Shown here piece by piece: positions 22,600 through 37,130 of a stretch of 64,000 nucleotides of DNA. Below the pieces are notes generated by a model. It was not told the origin of the DNA, did not search any database, and saw only the letters and a program-made list of their open reading frames with translations. Every line of letters begins with the position of its first letter. Position 1 is the first letter of the stretch. The DNA comes from Trema orientale (Eukaryota; Streptophyta; Magnoliopsida; Rosales; Cannabaceae): positions 808,591 through 872,590 of the forward strand of contig JXTC01000029.1 of the NCBI GenBank assembly GCA_002914845.1, written 5' to 3'. The translations under genes were made by a program, and so were the position numbers.

Positions 22600-25500
22600 C
22601 TACTCGACTACTTTTATGATTCTCTTTTGACGTAAAGGCTCTGTGGTAACACTTCCAGGGGTGCTGTGCGCCTTCCTCCTCTCTTCTCTTCTTCTCTCAG
22701 CTTCAGTCATGGTGCGTCTGAGAGCAACAGCCTTGTATATTGGTTTTGGCAGGTGCCTATGTCTCACAATACGCTTGACTTCAGGAAGGTGCTTGTAGCG
22801 ATTCTTGACGGCCTCATGATACTCGTGCTTTTTCTGTTCCCTTGGAAGAAGCTGAATGGCAACAATAGGTTAAGAGTTAAGACTAAGGACTTAATTAAAG
22901 AAAGGTTTATGAAAATTAGAAGTTGGAGAATGCAATGAAACCATCTTTGTCCAACACTCAGAGCATGTGCCTAGCTAGCCAGAAACATTTTTAGAAATAA
23001 AAGTGACCGCTTTATTTTCTTTATTCATAAAGACAACATAAAAAGACGCAGCCAAATTTAAGAGATTTATTTACGACTTTTTATCAATTCAACATCATAT
23101 TTTCAGGAGTAGAGGACCAATAATCAAAGATGTTTGACCCAACGTTGACAACAAAAACATGATTAAAGGAAGCAATTCTTACAACTCCCAATTGTTCTGA
23201 TGCTTTAGCCTTCCAAAGCCTAAGGTTGGTGTCATCACTACCAGAAATAACATAAGTTGCATCGCAGCTGAATTTGACACAAAATACTCTGCAGAAAAAG
23301 GGGAAGAAAATATGAAGTGTAAGATCAGATACGATATATTTATCCAGGAAAAATAAAAAACCACGTTTTTCATTTGATGGAGGGAGAAGCAGAGTACATC
23401 CTATGGCTACTATTTCAAGAAATGGTAAAAGATGCAACTGCCTAGGAAATTCAGAAACAAAACTTTGATAAATTAAGAATCCAGAGAACCAAAAATGAAA
23501 AAGAAAAACAACGCTGATTATAAAGGAATAATTGGGCAAACCTTTGCATTCTCTTAGTGTGATAAATTTCTCGGCTGTGACCACCATTAAATGGGAAAAT
23601 TCTTACCTGCACGAGGAAAATTTAAATAGGATAATAATAAGACCATTTCTAAATATTGAATTAATGTCCAAAAAGAATATAAGATACTCATATCAATGCC
23701 GTACTCACTGTTCTATCATAAGAACCCGTCACAAATTCCCGACCAGTTGGCGAGTAATCAATATCCATCCTGGAAAAGAAAAGAACATGTGAAAAAAGAT
23801 AGCTACAGTGTGTATATGAAGAAACTTTGAGGCAAAAAGTATAATTGCACCTCAATATATTACAATAGCAACTTACACTGCAGAAACATGATCTTTATGT
23901 ACACACTTAGCCTCATCCAGCTTTCTAGCATCATAGGTATAGCAGTTGCAGTCTTCATTTGCCTGATCAATCAAAGAATATGATACACATCTTCAAGGAT
24001 AGAATATGAGAATCTTACAAAAGGATAACTAGATATGTATTCTCTTAGCCTGTGACACACAAAAAGAAGCCTTCAGATCTGATTATCAAAACGTTAGAAT
24101 CAAGATCCTGTCTACATGTTACATACAGGAGTAAACTTATAATGAATCTTTTTCTTACCCTTCTTTCTTTCAGAAACGAAAATTAAATCAGCACAAGAAA
24201 TGTGATGAAGCAAAATAACTAAAAAACTGGCCAATTCAATATCAAGGAATTCTCCCCAAATGAAAAAGACTTCATTTCACACTGCCTTTTACAACAACAG
24301 ATACTACTACTACAAACTGAAAATAGTATAACCAACCCCTTAGTCTGATACACACGGAAATATGAAACAACTTCCTTAATACTACAAATTTTGACCAGAT
24401 GAGTTTAATCCATGTGCTTACAGCAGTGAAATTTATTGGCTCCATAGGATTCCAAGCAATAGAATTGCATCGTGTCTGTCCCAATAAAACAAAACAGAGG
24501 TAAGAACAGCTAGAAATATTTGTATTAAATATCAATTTGAGATGTGCCATAAATACCCTCATTATAAGCTTTGTTACTTCTGATGACATACGCAAGTCAT
24601 ACAGTACAATACTGCGGTCACTGCAAAAAATAAAACATAATTATTTTGTGTGGAATATGCTGCCAAATAATTTTAAAACAAAACAAACAAAAAAAAGAAG
24701 ATGCAACAAAATTACAAAAGAATATACTGATACCCACAACTGAAGATAAAATTAACCATGATGCTCACTGTGAAATAAAATTATGAATGGCAAGCACAGA
24801 TTTTATACAATGGAAGACAATGTTATATAATTGTAAACACTAAAAAACTACAATACGTGCTGTGCCTATGCAAAGAGTACTCAACTCTATTTATGATAAT
24901 CTTCCACTACAGATAGTTGCCTCGTCTAGAGTGAAAAGCTAGCATACACTTTGCTGCAAATAAACCCAAAAGAACTGAAAGTGCCAAAATAGCCACTACA
25001 AAATTGCAGGAGGAAAAGATATACCCGGATAGCTGCCAATAAAGACAAGAGACATGATCCAAAATTCCAACAGAAAATTAAACTCCTCCTAGATCTACAT
25101 TCCCAGAAAATTACTAGGGAAAGTTCATTTTCCACAATTGCAAGTGTTTGCTACGATATGGATCAACCTTCTTTTTTCTTTTTTTCCTGTTTTAATTAGT
25201 TGTAACAGTTATGAGGAAGAATAAAAAACTTGGGCAAAAAAGTAATTATTAGCAAAAGAGAAGGCCTTGACACAATAGGCAACCTTTGCAACCAACCAAC
25301 TCAATTACAAGAAATTGTCTAAAATTTCATCACTCTCAAGACTGAGAAACCTTAATGTTTCTCATCCCACTAAACCAACAATTCAAGATTACACAAATCC
25401 TAGCACTAGCACATTGCATTGGTAGAGTACTTATCTAACATGATGAAGCTGAATAATATGACATAATCTAACACCATGCTCAGAAACGTAATATCAATTC

Positions 25501-27357
25501 ATAATATCCTATAATATACGTACATTGCAGTTGTTGCTAAGACATTTGGCTCTCCAGGATTGAATCGAACAGATATAACTGTGTCTGTACCCCATTCAAA
25601 ACTCCTTTCCGGCGCAGACCTATAAATCATTGGTACATTGTCATGTGACAAAGAAGACAAAAGTACTTGATTACTGAGAAAAAGAATCACAAGGTTGAAT
25701 CAGAACTTATTGTGATTCCATATATGTACTCCTGCTCCAGCAGTGGCAAAACGATCACCCTCCCACTGGTGATCAACAGCCCTGAATTGAGAAAGAAACA
25801 CTTAGATGTAGAAACATAGAAATCAGACCACATTAAATTCAGTTACCCAACACCTTCCCAGGAATAACATTTAGATACTTACCAAAATGCATTCTTCCAA
25901 ACGTATTCATCCAGGGGCTGGAAGCATGAATCATAACTTGTTAGGTAGGCATAATATTAAAAGCATATTTATTGACTACATCTGGCAACACAAGGAAGGC
26001 ACTACCTGAGCAGATTTTTCAGTTGAATCATTCGTTTCCATAAGATCAGAAGAAGGGACATTCCAAAGCCTGACACTATATTCAAGACGCAAAAGAATTT
26101 TGTTTTCCGAAGTCAAAATATTATGAATAGAACATTAAGGAGGGGTGTGTAAACTGAGGTTTAAAACAGACACATTCAAGATTTTGTCCCTTACGTGCAA
26201 TCAGTGCCACAAGAAACAAGGAGGCGTCCATCAGTAGATGCTGCTAGACCTTTAACTGCTCCTTGGTGACCAGGAAACTTGCAAACTGTCCGCCTTTTTT
26301 ACCCCCAAAAAAAGTGCATCATGTAAATTTCATCCATCATGCATAATGTAGCAACAAAAGAACAAGTAGACATATATTAGGAAAGAAAATGTTAAATAAA
26401 CAAAATCAAGCCAGAATGCCCGTAAGTACCTCGAAGCTATATCCCAAAGACGAATATCTGGAAAGATGAGAAAACACATATTACTTTTGGTCCGAGACTT
26501 CAAATTATTCAATCTACGATATTTAAATAATTTTTTCAAAGGTCTATTCATAACGAGAAAGGACATAGTATCTGACTGCCTTTTGCTCTCAGTTTTAACA
26601 ACAATTGCATACTAAATATCAAAGTTAAATTGCCAAAGAAGTGAGGCAACAATTTTCGTCTACATAAGGGGCTGAGCGAAATCGGTATCCATTTTCGAAA
26701 GACTAACTTGCCACCTAAATAGAATCTAAGATAAAATTATTAACAGGGTCAAAGCTGAAAAAAAAAATTCTTCCTCGGAAAATGAGACATTGTTAACCAT
26801 ATCATTCAACCATCTTTATTTTGTTCAAAATTTTCATCAGCTTTCTCAGCTACCAAACAGAGGCTAGAACCATTAAGTTCGTAATACAATAATCAAAGTA
26901 CCTCCATCCATTGAACCCGAAAATATTCCTTTCAAGTGGTTTGGATTCTTAGCCATACACGAAACAGCGTCTATATGCCCATCCATGGCTCCAACAAACG
27001 GCCTCGCAAATATCTAAACAGACCCACACAAAGAAAAACCCCATCAATGAAACAAGAACAACAGACACCCATAAGTCCAAATATTCAACTAAAGCCAAAA
27101 ATAAAATCCAAAGCTCAAATTACCTTCTCCAATTTGGCAGCGTTGAGAGCCCGAACATACTCGACGGCCTTCTCTTGGGTTCGGATATTGGGATCAAAAT
27201 TACGGAATACCCTCTAATCAAAATTGAACAAAAGTTGAGATTTTTCACAGAAATTGACCGAAAAAATCTTGAGTCCGGAGGAAAGCCTCACCTGAAGATC
27301 TTGGCTTCGTTCTCGGGTGAATTCGTCTGTGGAGCGAGAGATTACTTTGACCTTCAT
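22600..27357 (-). CDS. DCAF13: DDB1- and CUL4-associated factor 13 (SOF1-family WD40 protein)
   Basis: Sof1-family nucleolar protein: SSU processome component for 18S rRNA maturation, and possible CRL4 substrate receptor. Exons on the minus strand: 27357-27292, 27213-27124, 27013-26902, 26457-26430, 26293-26195, 26075-26006, 25917-25883, 25781-25707, 25619-25524, 24620-24557, 24475-24422, 23962-23877, 23769-23709, 23606-23542, 23288-23183 and 22851-22600. Phases all join for 452 aa, the normal length. The start MKVKVISRSTDEFTRER is conserved. WD40 blades are seen as GHIDAVSCMAKNPNHLKGIF, GHQGAVKGLA-LLVSCGTDCTVRLW, SFEWGTDTVISVRF, DRSIVLYDLR, VMDIDYSPTGREFVTGSYDR and VKFSCDATYVISGSDDTNLR. The C-terminal Sof1 domain (LLPREQKKHEYHEAVKNRYK, HLPEVKRIVRHRHLPK) is complete. 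The donor after HNK (AA|GTTCTG, 25706) is unusually weak. Confidence 0.93.
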
Positions 27358-29226
27358 TGTTGCGAACGCGAACTCAGGTAAATTAGGTTCCTCAACCAAG
27401 TGTCCAAATTATGAGCTTTTGCATAAACCCTACTGTTTCACAGAAAAAAAGGTTGAAGACGGTGGGACTGGAGTTGGAGGAGAAAGCTTCTTCTCTTCCT
27501 TTGCTTAAACCCTGCTATTTTATCTTATTTTATTTTAATTTTTTTTTTAATTTCTTTTCCTGTAATTCGTAAAAGTCGTAATAATTCAATACACCCTCTA
27601 TTTTGATTATTTGGCACACCTGTCTCTTTATTTTCGATAATTAGACATTTAACCCGAAACTTACACCCCGTTGTGCAAGGGTGATGATGTGGCACACGAA
27701 AAGCAAGTGATCACATTATCCTAGTGATACGCCTTCAAATGACCTAAACTTCCTTTGCTCCATTATTCCTTACTCTCCATCTCAAAAAAATTTTGAGAGA
27801 GAAGTTATGAGTAACCAATTGAGATGTTAAAATGTTATGTATATTAAAGACGTTATAAGATAATATATGTTGAAAAGAAAATTTAATTATGGTTTAACAT
27901 TATATAAATTTTTTATAGATCTAAGACGATTATCTAACGCTCAATAAAATTTTAATGATTTTGATCCTCTTTAACGAAATCTCAATTATTCCTCTATCTT
28001 GATATTTTTCTGATAAATCTCGATGATTTTTTATGCATTTTTCACTTTTCTGTGAAAACAAAAATCGAAGTAACATAAAAATTATCCATTCAAGCTAACA
28101 TGAACGATCTTTTTTCAGATAGTAATGATATCCAAAAGTTCAAAAATTTAAATCAATGGTGATTTTACGAGAAGATGTTTTGCTCCATTTCAGCCTTACC
28201 TTCGCCAATCTCCACTACTTATTCTTCTCCCCAACCCCGTCTTTATTTGGCTAGGAACACTCTAATTGAATTTTAACGACGTTCTTCGACAACAAGCTAA
28301 CATACCTAAGATTGGCAAGTGAGTCGAGAAAATTAGACGTCATGCACCATGGTTGACTTTTGATAGCCACAGGCCGTTTTAGTCAGCATCACACAATTTT
28401 CTTGCGAATTGCTATAGCTACTCTCGTTCACACTCTAAGCTTGAGATGTAAATTCTACTAAAATATATTTCATATTTTAATAAAGTAAAAGTCATTAGAG
28501 AACAAACATATCAAGCACAAAACTACGATACTCAAAACGTTAACAGTATGTTATTTATTCCATATCCTTATGGATCATGATAAGGAACACAACTACTACC
28601 CCAAAATCTCCAAATTTTTAATACCTAACGTATTGAGTCGTGTGAGTTCTCACTTTATTCCTATTATTGGAATTTCCCTTCTTCGGTGACAAAGTACGGA
28701 TTGAAAGAATGGTTATGCATTTTTCCCAAAAGAAACTACAATAAAACTGAGTCAATGGGATCATTACCGAAAAACAGAGTCGAGGGAGCCTCAATCTAAA
28801 AACTAAAAAGGCTTCTTGAATTTCAAGGCGGTTTATATTGAAACTAAAATATTATCACTGTAGCTTCCAATTTCATAGTTCGAGCTATTTAGTAATCATC
28901 TTACAGTCGATCAAACTAAAAACCAAAAAACTAAAGGAAAAAAAAAAAAGCTTCCTCGCAGCAAACTAGAAAAATTCAGCGTGGGAGAACAGTGCACCCA
29001 CATTTTTTCCTGTTGCATAATTCGGAAAGAGTATATTCTAATTCCATAAATCCTCGGGCTTCTTGGGGGGCGAAACTGGAGAAAGAAAAAAAAATGTGCA
29101 CTGGGGCACACTTGCATCAAGATTCAGTCCTAACGCCCAAAGGTTGCATTGACACGAATCCCAAATGAGGCACGGATTAAGACAAATATGTAGAGCAATC
29201 TCTGGCTCATGTCAAGGTTGGCAAAG
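27358..29226. other. Intergenic between DCAF13 promoter and RPN1 3' end
   Basis: 27358-27520 is GC-richer and probably the DCAF13 leader and promoter. The rest is AT-rich with no ORF resembling a known protein. About 28880-29226 is likely RPN1 3' UTR. Confidence 0.45.
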
Positions 29227-32200
29227 CTAGTGATCTTCTTGGTAATCTGGGTTCTCTTTCAAGATAACAAAGCCTTCAAGGATGGGAGAAAGGGGAATGT
29301 ACCTACATAAACACAAGCCATTGTTAATGAAGAACCAGCAACAGCAAAAAGGGTTTAGAGAGAATTCAAAATAGAAAAATTATCCTAGTACTTTTCAGTA
29401 GCCAGCTCTGCTCTATCACCAGCAGCAAGAAGAACTGGTGTAGAGTGGGTCTGGAAACCGGTGATTGTTTTGGGACGACCAGCCTGGCCAACCACATCAA
29501 CGGCTTGGCCCACTCGAACAGGTACAGACAATGGTTTGAGATCCTCATCCACAGTCATCAACATTCTCGGCTATCACAATCAAAGAAGAAAATTACCACA
29601 AGAAAGAATTTAAATTGCCTGGAAAATGTAGAAGATTATATATTTTTTTTATAAAAAGTTATCAGAAAACAACCTGCATTGCCAAAACGATGAAGTACAG
29701 AACATAATGGTATTTCCCCAAGATGATGGCTTTCATATCAAGACATGCATGTAGCAGGGTTATAATTCCAGCTAGTGCCGTCCTGTAAGAGGACAGAGAA
29801 TTATATCGAATATATAAAGAAACATACTAGTGACAAAACATGGTAAACTACAAACAATGCAAAGTCAAGGAATACAAATAGGACGACATTTTTTAAGACG
29901 ATGATGGATGTGTTTGAACACTAGCATACTAAACATTTACTTACGGAGCCAGCAAGAATCGATCAGAATGATATGGATTCAGAGTCAATAAGCCCTTCCC
30001 CAGATGCACAAGACCTTGAGCAATTCGTACCTGCAAAAGTAACCAAAGGAAACAATTGAAGACTACAAAATTCACTAGATAGAGGGGCAAAATTCAAAGA
30101 CAGTTCATAAGATGCCTTACACAGAACAGAAGACTCGCATCTTTGTAGTAATAGCTTGACAGATTGCGAAGCATGCCAGCTATTCTGGCATTGTTCGTTC
30201 CTGCACCTATCAAACCTAGGGAGATCACCGCTGCCTGAAGCATAAACCAAAAGATAATTTAGCCCTAAAGTTCAACAGCATTGTTTTAAAGATATGTGCA
30301 AAGCATGCTATAACACCTCACCATAGCTACTTCTGAATCTGTATCATGGCTAAGTCTGCTTAATGTGTCCATAACATTGACCTGGTCAAAATACAGTGAA
30401 ACATCATAAAAGGCATCAGCAGACCTTAAACTCTAGGAGTCCTACCAGGAAAAAATCTCAAATAAAAGTATTCTGAAAAAAGTAATCATAGAGTTCTAAA
30501 TAAACTAAAATTCATAAATAAAGTAGGCTTTACATCCTACACATTAAAAGCAATACACTGATTCAAAAATTAATAAGCACATACAAATCTAGTCACTTAA
30601 GTACATGATTTACAGAAAATGGTAAATCTTCTTCAATCATTTCTACAGAGTGACAGACAACCTCATATAGCAGTGGATTCTGTGTTTGTTTGGCCTAACC
30701 AGATTACCTTTGGGTTTGATATGCAAAGGAGGCCAAGTGCCAAAGGAACTGCACGACGGATATTTTGTTCACCGTACTGTAAAAGATGCTCCAATGAACG
30801 AATTGCCATTTCAAGGCCCAATTCTTCTGCCATTGCTACCATAGCAATTCCAAGCACAGCAGGTCCCTGGTGGGTTTCACTTTTGTCAAGATGTTCAGAA
30901 CACTGACTCAGAAGGTGTTGAACCTGCATGACACAAAGTCAGCTACTTCATGTAAACAAGAGAAACTTCAAATGGCAACTCACTAGAATAATAGGATTAA
31001 GTATTACCTTCAAAACATTCCCTGTTCCCGCATAAGCACAAGAAAGCAGAATCATATCACAATGTTTTCTGATTTTCTCATTGAATGTCTTCGAAACTTC
31101 AGCAGTAGCCTCCACATTATCCTGTAAAGCAGAAAAAGGGATTCCAGAAAGCTTCAAAATGATGCAATTTAATAAATAAAACATTCTAACCAGAGAGCTT
31201 CTACTTTAACCACGTCACTGATATGACTAATGAAAATTGAAAACTGGTATGCACATCAACTACAAATCAAGCAAGGAAAAGCATATTCTCAGTGACAAAA
31301 AATTAATCATAGTGGATTGTCTAAAAGTCTTAAGAAGTGATAACCTGCTTCCCAAGATATAGAAGACCAAGACTCAAAGGCAAGAGCCGAGCAAGAGGCT
31401 CCCCAAACTCTGATTCACTTCGGTCCATTAATGCAAATATTATTGACTGAGCAACATCTTCATTGCATGAGCCAACAAATATCAACCCCAATGAGATTGC
31501 AGTGAATGCAATCACATCAAGCGGAGCTTTTGCATCATTAAATATGCCAGTGAGCTTGAGACGTGACTGAAAGGATAAGAGATAAGTCAGCTTCAACCAG
31601 AAACACACATTTTATACACTTCAAAGCCAAAGATGGTAAGTCAATTAACATGCTTTCTTAACTGTCCATCTATCAAAAACCGAGGTTATGGTAGTACAGA
31701 TTGGATTCATGGAATATTTCCAAGTGATTCTCAAGCAAACCATAATAAAAGTGGCAGAACAAGTTTGTTATGAACCCCAAGTTGCTATGGCCTACCAAAT
31801 TTATATTTTGCAAAAAAAACGTAAGATACTTCACCTGCTCATTCTGAGTACCAGCATAGGTAATTCCTAAGCCCATTATTGCACCAATTCGGATAGATGG
31901 ATCCTCCTTGTCTACATAGTCGCTCAGAAGTGCCAGTGCCTGAGAAAACAAATTAAGATTTAGAAATACAGTCAAAGGTGACAGGCCTCCCAGCACGCAA
32001 AAAAAATAAGGCAACTCACAGGATCACAGTCATTCTTGATACTGGAGTTAACAATTCCAACTCCCAGCAACGCACCAGCAATCACATGGTTATCGTTGCT
32101 GTGAAAGTACTTATCAATTTGAGCAAGCCCTGAGTCAACATCCCATAATAGAATCATACCCTACATAATTGTATAACAGAATTTTAGTTGTTGTCAAATG

Positions 32201-35200
32201 CATAACCAGTAAATAACTCGGAAGAAAAATGAAGCTCACCAGACTAGCTGCAGCACTTGTCTTCCCATGCTCCTTATTTTTAAAAAGCCAGTTTCCCGAA
32301 GAACCACCACTTGAGGAATCTGATGGAACTGTCATTAACTTATCCTGGAATAGACACATCAATTAATATTATCTAAATCCAAGCATAATTTTACAAGTAC
32401 ATCAATCATAAAACAACTCACCTGACCAAAGCCAGCATTTACAAAAGCATTAACAAATGTTGCAGCCAAGTTCTGTCTGGCTGAATCAACACTAGCACCA
32501 GCACTGGCCCGGCCATCAAGTAAGTGTGCCTAAAATCCAAGAAAATTAAGATATAATAGTGGCAAAACAGCAAGTAGTAAGCTAGGCATCAAATTTAACC
32601 AGAAGCACATTTTGAAATCAGCTATCAATGAACTTTGAGAATAGTCATACAACAGAAATATGGACGCTACTAAGCAGTAAAATCTGCAACACAGAACCAT
32701 TCTTAACAGCAACTTATCAATGGGCAGCTAAAAGTGAAGGTAATAAAGTTAGAATCTGATGACATGTATGGTAAGGTTAGGGTTACTACATTTATCATCC
32801 AGAAAACACAAGTACTTTCCTCAAAAGATGCAAGTTTAATCACATAAGTTCTGTAAAAGTTTACAATGAACATAGAAGATCGAATCATTTTTCAAAACTT
32901 AAAAAATAAGTGTCCCAATTTCAGGGGGAAAAATGCAAGAAAATATAACCAACCAGCTCAGCTAACAAACTTCAAAAGTTATTAGCATAAATTGGACACA
33001 TTATATTTTTTAAGCATATATTCTTTATTGCTAGAAAAAGGAAAATCAAAGAGAAATATAAGTAATAATTAAGCTGAGAACCCAAAAGCGTAGTGCCACA
33101 AGTGGCTTTTTGTTTCTACACAATAGACTGGTATCATACAATACACTGAAACAATGACAAGGCAACAACTAACCAAAAAAAATGCCAAAGAAAACATGTC
33201 AAGAAAATAACTATGCGGGATATTATTTCCATTTGATAAGAAAGTTAAATCTATAAAACATGAAGCTATAATTGAGTATAACTGTAGAATATAGCAAAGA
33301 CCATACAAAAATCTAGAGAGGCCAATAATTAGAAGTTCTAACCTTGTAAATGTCTTCGGGGGTTTTTGCTTCCATGACCTCAATATCCCGAGCAAGGTTA
33401 AGATAACCTTCATTTAACTTGGCATTATTGATGATATCTTGCAATGCCTCCCGGTCCTCATCCTCTTGAACCATCTCCTCATCAAGCACAAAAGGGACAC
33501 CCTTAACGGCACAGGAAAATAAAGAAAATAAGTAAACTCCTCCGTCATTGAAGAAACAATATCAAACTTCATGGCTTTAACCTTTCCATCCCAGTCTCAC
33601 AAGCATTAGAGAGGCACACAGAACGGTACACACTCCATGAAATCACATAATCAAACCAGTCTTTATAAAATAACAAATAAAAAAATAAAAAGAAAAGCAA
33701 AACTACAATCCAAACAGTTCTTGGTCATGCTAAGTGAATTACAAAGAATCACAAAATCAATGTAGTTCAAACAGTCCTTTGTCGTACAAAGTGAATTCCA
33801 TAGAATCACGAAAAAGGAAAAGGGAGAAAAAAATTCCTAATAGGAAAACAATTACATTATTCCAAGAAGTACCAAGCACATTTCATTCAAGTAAAGCCAT
33901 TTAAGCCAAGCAACTTAGCAGTCACACTGGAGCGCAACAAGGAATACCAAGTACATGATAGTGCTAAAATAGTAATGAATTAATTCATATTCTAGGAAAT
34001 CAATAAACTAAGCATTAAGAAGGTAAATGAAATAAGAAACCCAAGGCTTACATGTCGAGCAAGGATGTAACAGAACTGCTTTTTTCGCTGTAGATCAGAA
34101 CAAGATTCAAATACCTGCCTTACATACTGCAGGCATACAATTCACAAAGTTAGCACCAAACCATAAGAACTTCGCAAAATTCAAAATGTTATGCACATCA
34201 TATATCACAAAACTGTAGAAATCACAACAAATACAAAATCCTTTAGCTCTCTTAAACATAGTTTCCAAAGTTTACACAAAACACAAACAGCAGATGTTTT
34301 AAAGGAAATACTAAAAAACGTAACTTAAATACAAACCTGCAAATTATCATGGAAGAGAGCAATCTGGAGTGCATTTGGATATTCTTTAAATTTGAGATAT
34401 ATCGTGAATGCAATATCCAAAACTAACATATCATCTGGGCCGGGTACATATCTGTAGTATATCATGAAAAATGGGGAAATATAGTTAATACAAGGAGGTC
34501 AGCAAATTATTAATTTTGCATTGGTACAGGCAATCATTTACGACATGACAGATATATACTACGTTAGCAAAACTTAATTTAGATAAGCAAAAAGAAATAA
34601 ATACAAAAACATTAATACAAGAATGTCTAAAAAGCAATAAGCAGAAACAATTCATTTCCTTTTCCCAGCACTAAGTTATATACAGACCAATATATTAAAC
34701 ATTACCATTTCCACTTACCGTGCTAAACTGGTGAGGTAGAGACAGGTTCTTTTAAAATTCGTGCTGTCAACATGATCAGTTAACAGATCCAGGTCTTCAA
34801 CCTAGCATTTTTTATACAGCACAACAACTCATGAGCCGACCCACAGAAATTAATAAGTAATAATACAACAGAAATTAATAAGTAATAATACAACGTATAA
34901 AAGGTCATCTTACCTCTATTAAGAGGTCAACAGCTTCAGGTTCAGCATTGTGCTGCAAAACAAAACAAATTGATTAAGAAAATTAAGAAATCAGGTTCCT
35001 AATATAATTAAATCCACCTTAAGTCAACGGACTCCACAAATATTTTGTTTTAATCCACCAAAAGATATGGGTTTCCCATCTGTGGAAGATGGAGATGACA
35101 AAAGACAAAACCTGTTGGTCTTACTTTCATGTGAAAAGCAACAATTTGTTGTACGAGTTCCATTAGATCATCAAAAGGGCCCTCTTCAGTCTGCAATAGC

Positions 35201-37130
35201 AAGTGAGAAGAAGTAACATTAAAGCAGCTTCTTCAGACACCATATGCAGGAATGCATATCTTTCTTTGGTTATTTATCAACAAACATTGAATACATTCAC
35301 ACGATATATTTCAAACCTGTCTCTTAGCATATTCTTGGGAAATTTCTCCAGCCAAATTCCTAATTACAAACAAAATAAGTAATTATGGCTGATATTATTT
35401 GTAAAGAAACCAACTTTATAATATCACCAATAGTAAGAACTTGGGAATTATCATATTAGTCTGACCAGATTTACCAATTTCAAACTTGTTACACAACAAT
35501 TCCAATACAATAGAGAACACCAGATTCTAACAACTCTCTTTCCAAATCAACTGATACTTACCTGACATACTCATGGCCCCATGAACCAATATCACCTTCT
35601 GAGCCCAGCAATCTGTACTTCAAACTTTCCTGAAAGAGTCAATAAAGAAATTAACAAGCTAAATTAAAGGAGCATATTCAGATGCTCATGTATAAGCCAC
35701 ACTTTATACATAAGAACAAGGTTTAATCAAATTCGACCAAAATGTACTAATTCCAGACATTATAAACTATACTAGTCAAGAATGAGAACCTATTGAAGAC
35801 AAATTGTAAGATAGTTAAGCATACCCGTTCTCCCTCAGCAGACATGGTCAATGCCAAGACAGATAGTATATCTGCTAGGTATTTCTGCAATACAAGACAA
35901 AATAAATTAACAAAACTACGCTAAATGGAATTAAAAGAACATTCTATAGGCATTATACCTTCATTTCAAACTGAGTAAATGGAATTAACGGAACATTCTA
36001 TAGGGATTATACCTTCAAATCTGAATCCCCCATTTTCTCATAATAAGCTTTTAAAGTTCCATAATGGGGCCTAAGAAACTTCAGTGGCTTCGGAACAGAG
36101 GTCATGGAACTTGTTGAAGTACGGATTTCCTGCCTGTAAATTCAAATTTTATTCAATGCCAAGCCATAAGACAAGGAAACATACCTACACATGCAAGCAT
36201 TGCGGCTAACAACTCTATCAAAACATATGAAGACATGCAAGCATAGCCGCTGAAAAGTCTATCTCAACAAATATAGCTGAAATGATGGGCCATTCCAATA
36301 TAGTAGATGGTAGAACACACATGATAGTAAGATAATTGCTCTGAACTTAATTACAAGAACACAGCATTATACACAAGGTTGCAGAAAAACTTCTTTAAAC
36401 TAGAGGATTTGGGAGGTAAACTCCAAATCTAAATGCTGCACCAATCCACTAACTTAATCAATTTCCTTCAAATTTTTTTTTTCATTACAACAAAGAATCA
36501 CAAGTCAGAAGAGCCCGAATTTGTTGTACAGCTACAGATAAAATTCAAGTTTTTACTTTATCAATGGCACCTAATCTTTGCTTAAACTTTAATCAGACTT
36601 TATAATCGAATTAAACCAAAACATGACCAAAATCTGCAATACATTAGTACTTCCCATCGAAATTTGAGTAAACGGAATACCTCATGCTCTCAAGGGCGAC
36701 CTTTTGCAACCCGGGATCAGAATCCTGAACCCTCTCGACGTACAACTCCAATTGCTGCTTCAACGCCAAGTCCTCATCGGACTGCACCAGGCAAAAATCG
36801 ATTACCAAAACAATTCCATCTCACAAAGCCCCCAAAAATGAAAGTACATAAATATCTAAATAAACCCATAAATATAAACTCAAGTATCGACTCAATCATG
36901 CTTTTCCTTTAGTTTCCCCTAAATTTTCCTAGCAACCAAACAGAGACAATGAATCAAACCCTAGCAGAGCAGAGCAGAGCAGAAATTGAGAAGTGAAAAC
37001 TACCAAATCCTCGTCCTTCTTCTCGTCCTTCTTCTTAGGGTCTTTGGCCGGGACCTTAACGGTGGACTCGTTCCGAGAGGNNNNNNNNNNNNNNNNNNNN
37101 NNNNNNNNNNNNGTTCGGATCTGGCGCCAT
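29227..37130 (-). CDS. RPN1: 26S proteasome regulatory particle subunit RPN1 (PSMD2 homolog)
   Basis: Largest base subunit of the 19S particle; docks ubiquitin receptors, shuttle factors and a deubiquitinase beside the ATPase ring. About 25 exons from 37130 to 29227, among them 37130-37004, 36781-36681, about 36134-36012, 33502-33343, 32530-32422, 32345-32239, 31568-31344, 31122-31008, 30926-30708, 29573-29391 and 29302-29227. The start MAPDPN is followed by a 32-N gap, then a Lys/Asp-rich stretch ([14 protein letters not shown]) and the conserved [10 protein letters not shown]. The proteasome/cyclosome (PC) repeats show as [63 protein letters not shown] and [11 protein letters not shown]. 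The C-terminus ([20 protein letters not shown], then [20 protein letters not shown]) is complete. Exon 1 with 32 Ns has length 127, one base out of frame, so the gap length must be inexact. Confidence 0.95.
37081..37112. other. Assembly gap (32 N) in RPN1 exon 1
   Basis: Run of Ns between codons for MAPDPN and the downstream SRNESTVKV. The flanking frame needs a gap of length 1 modulo 3, and 32 does not fit. Confidence 0.95.

Noticed and set aside
23084..23587. 167-codon minus-strand frame as a separate gene
   Set aside because: Its recognisable part is DCAF13 exon 15 (23288-23183); the rest is read-through of introns.
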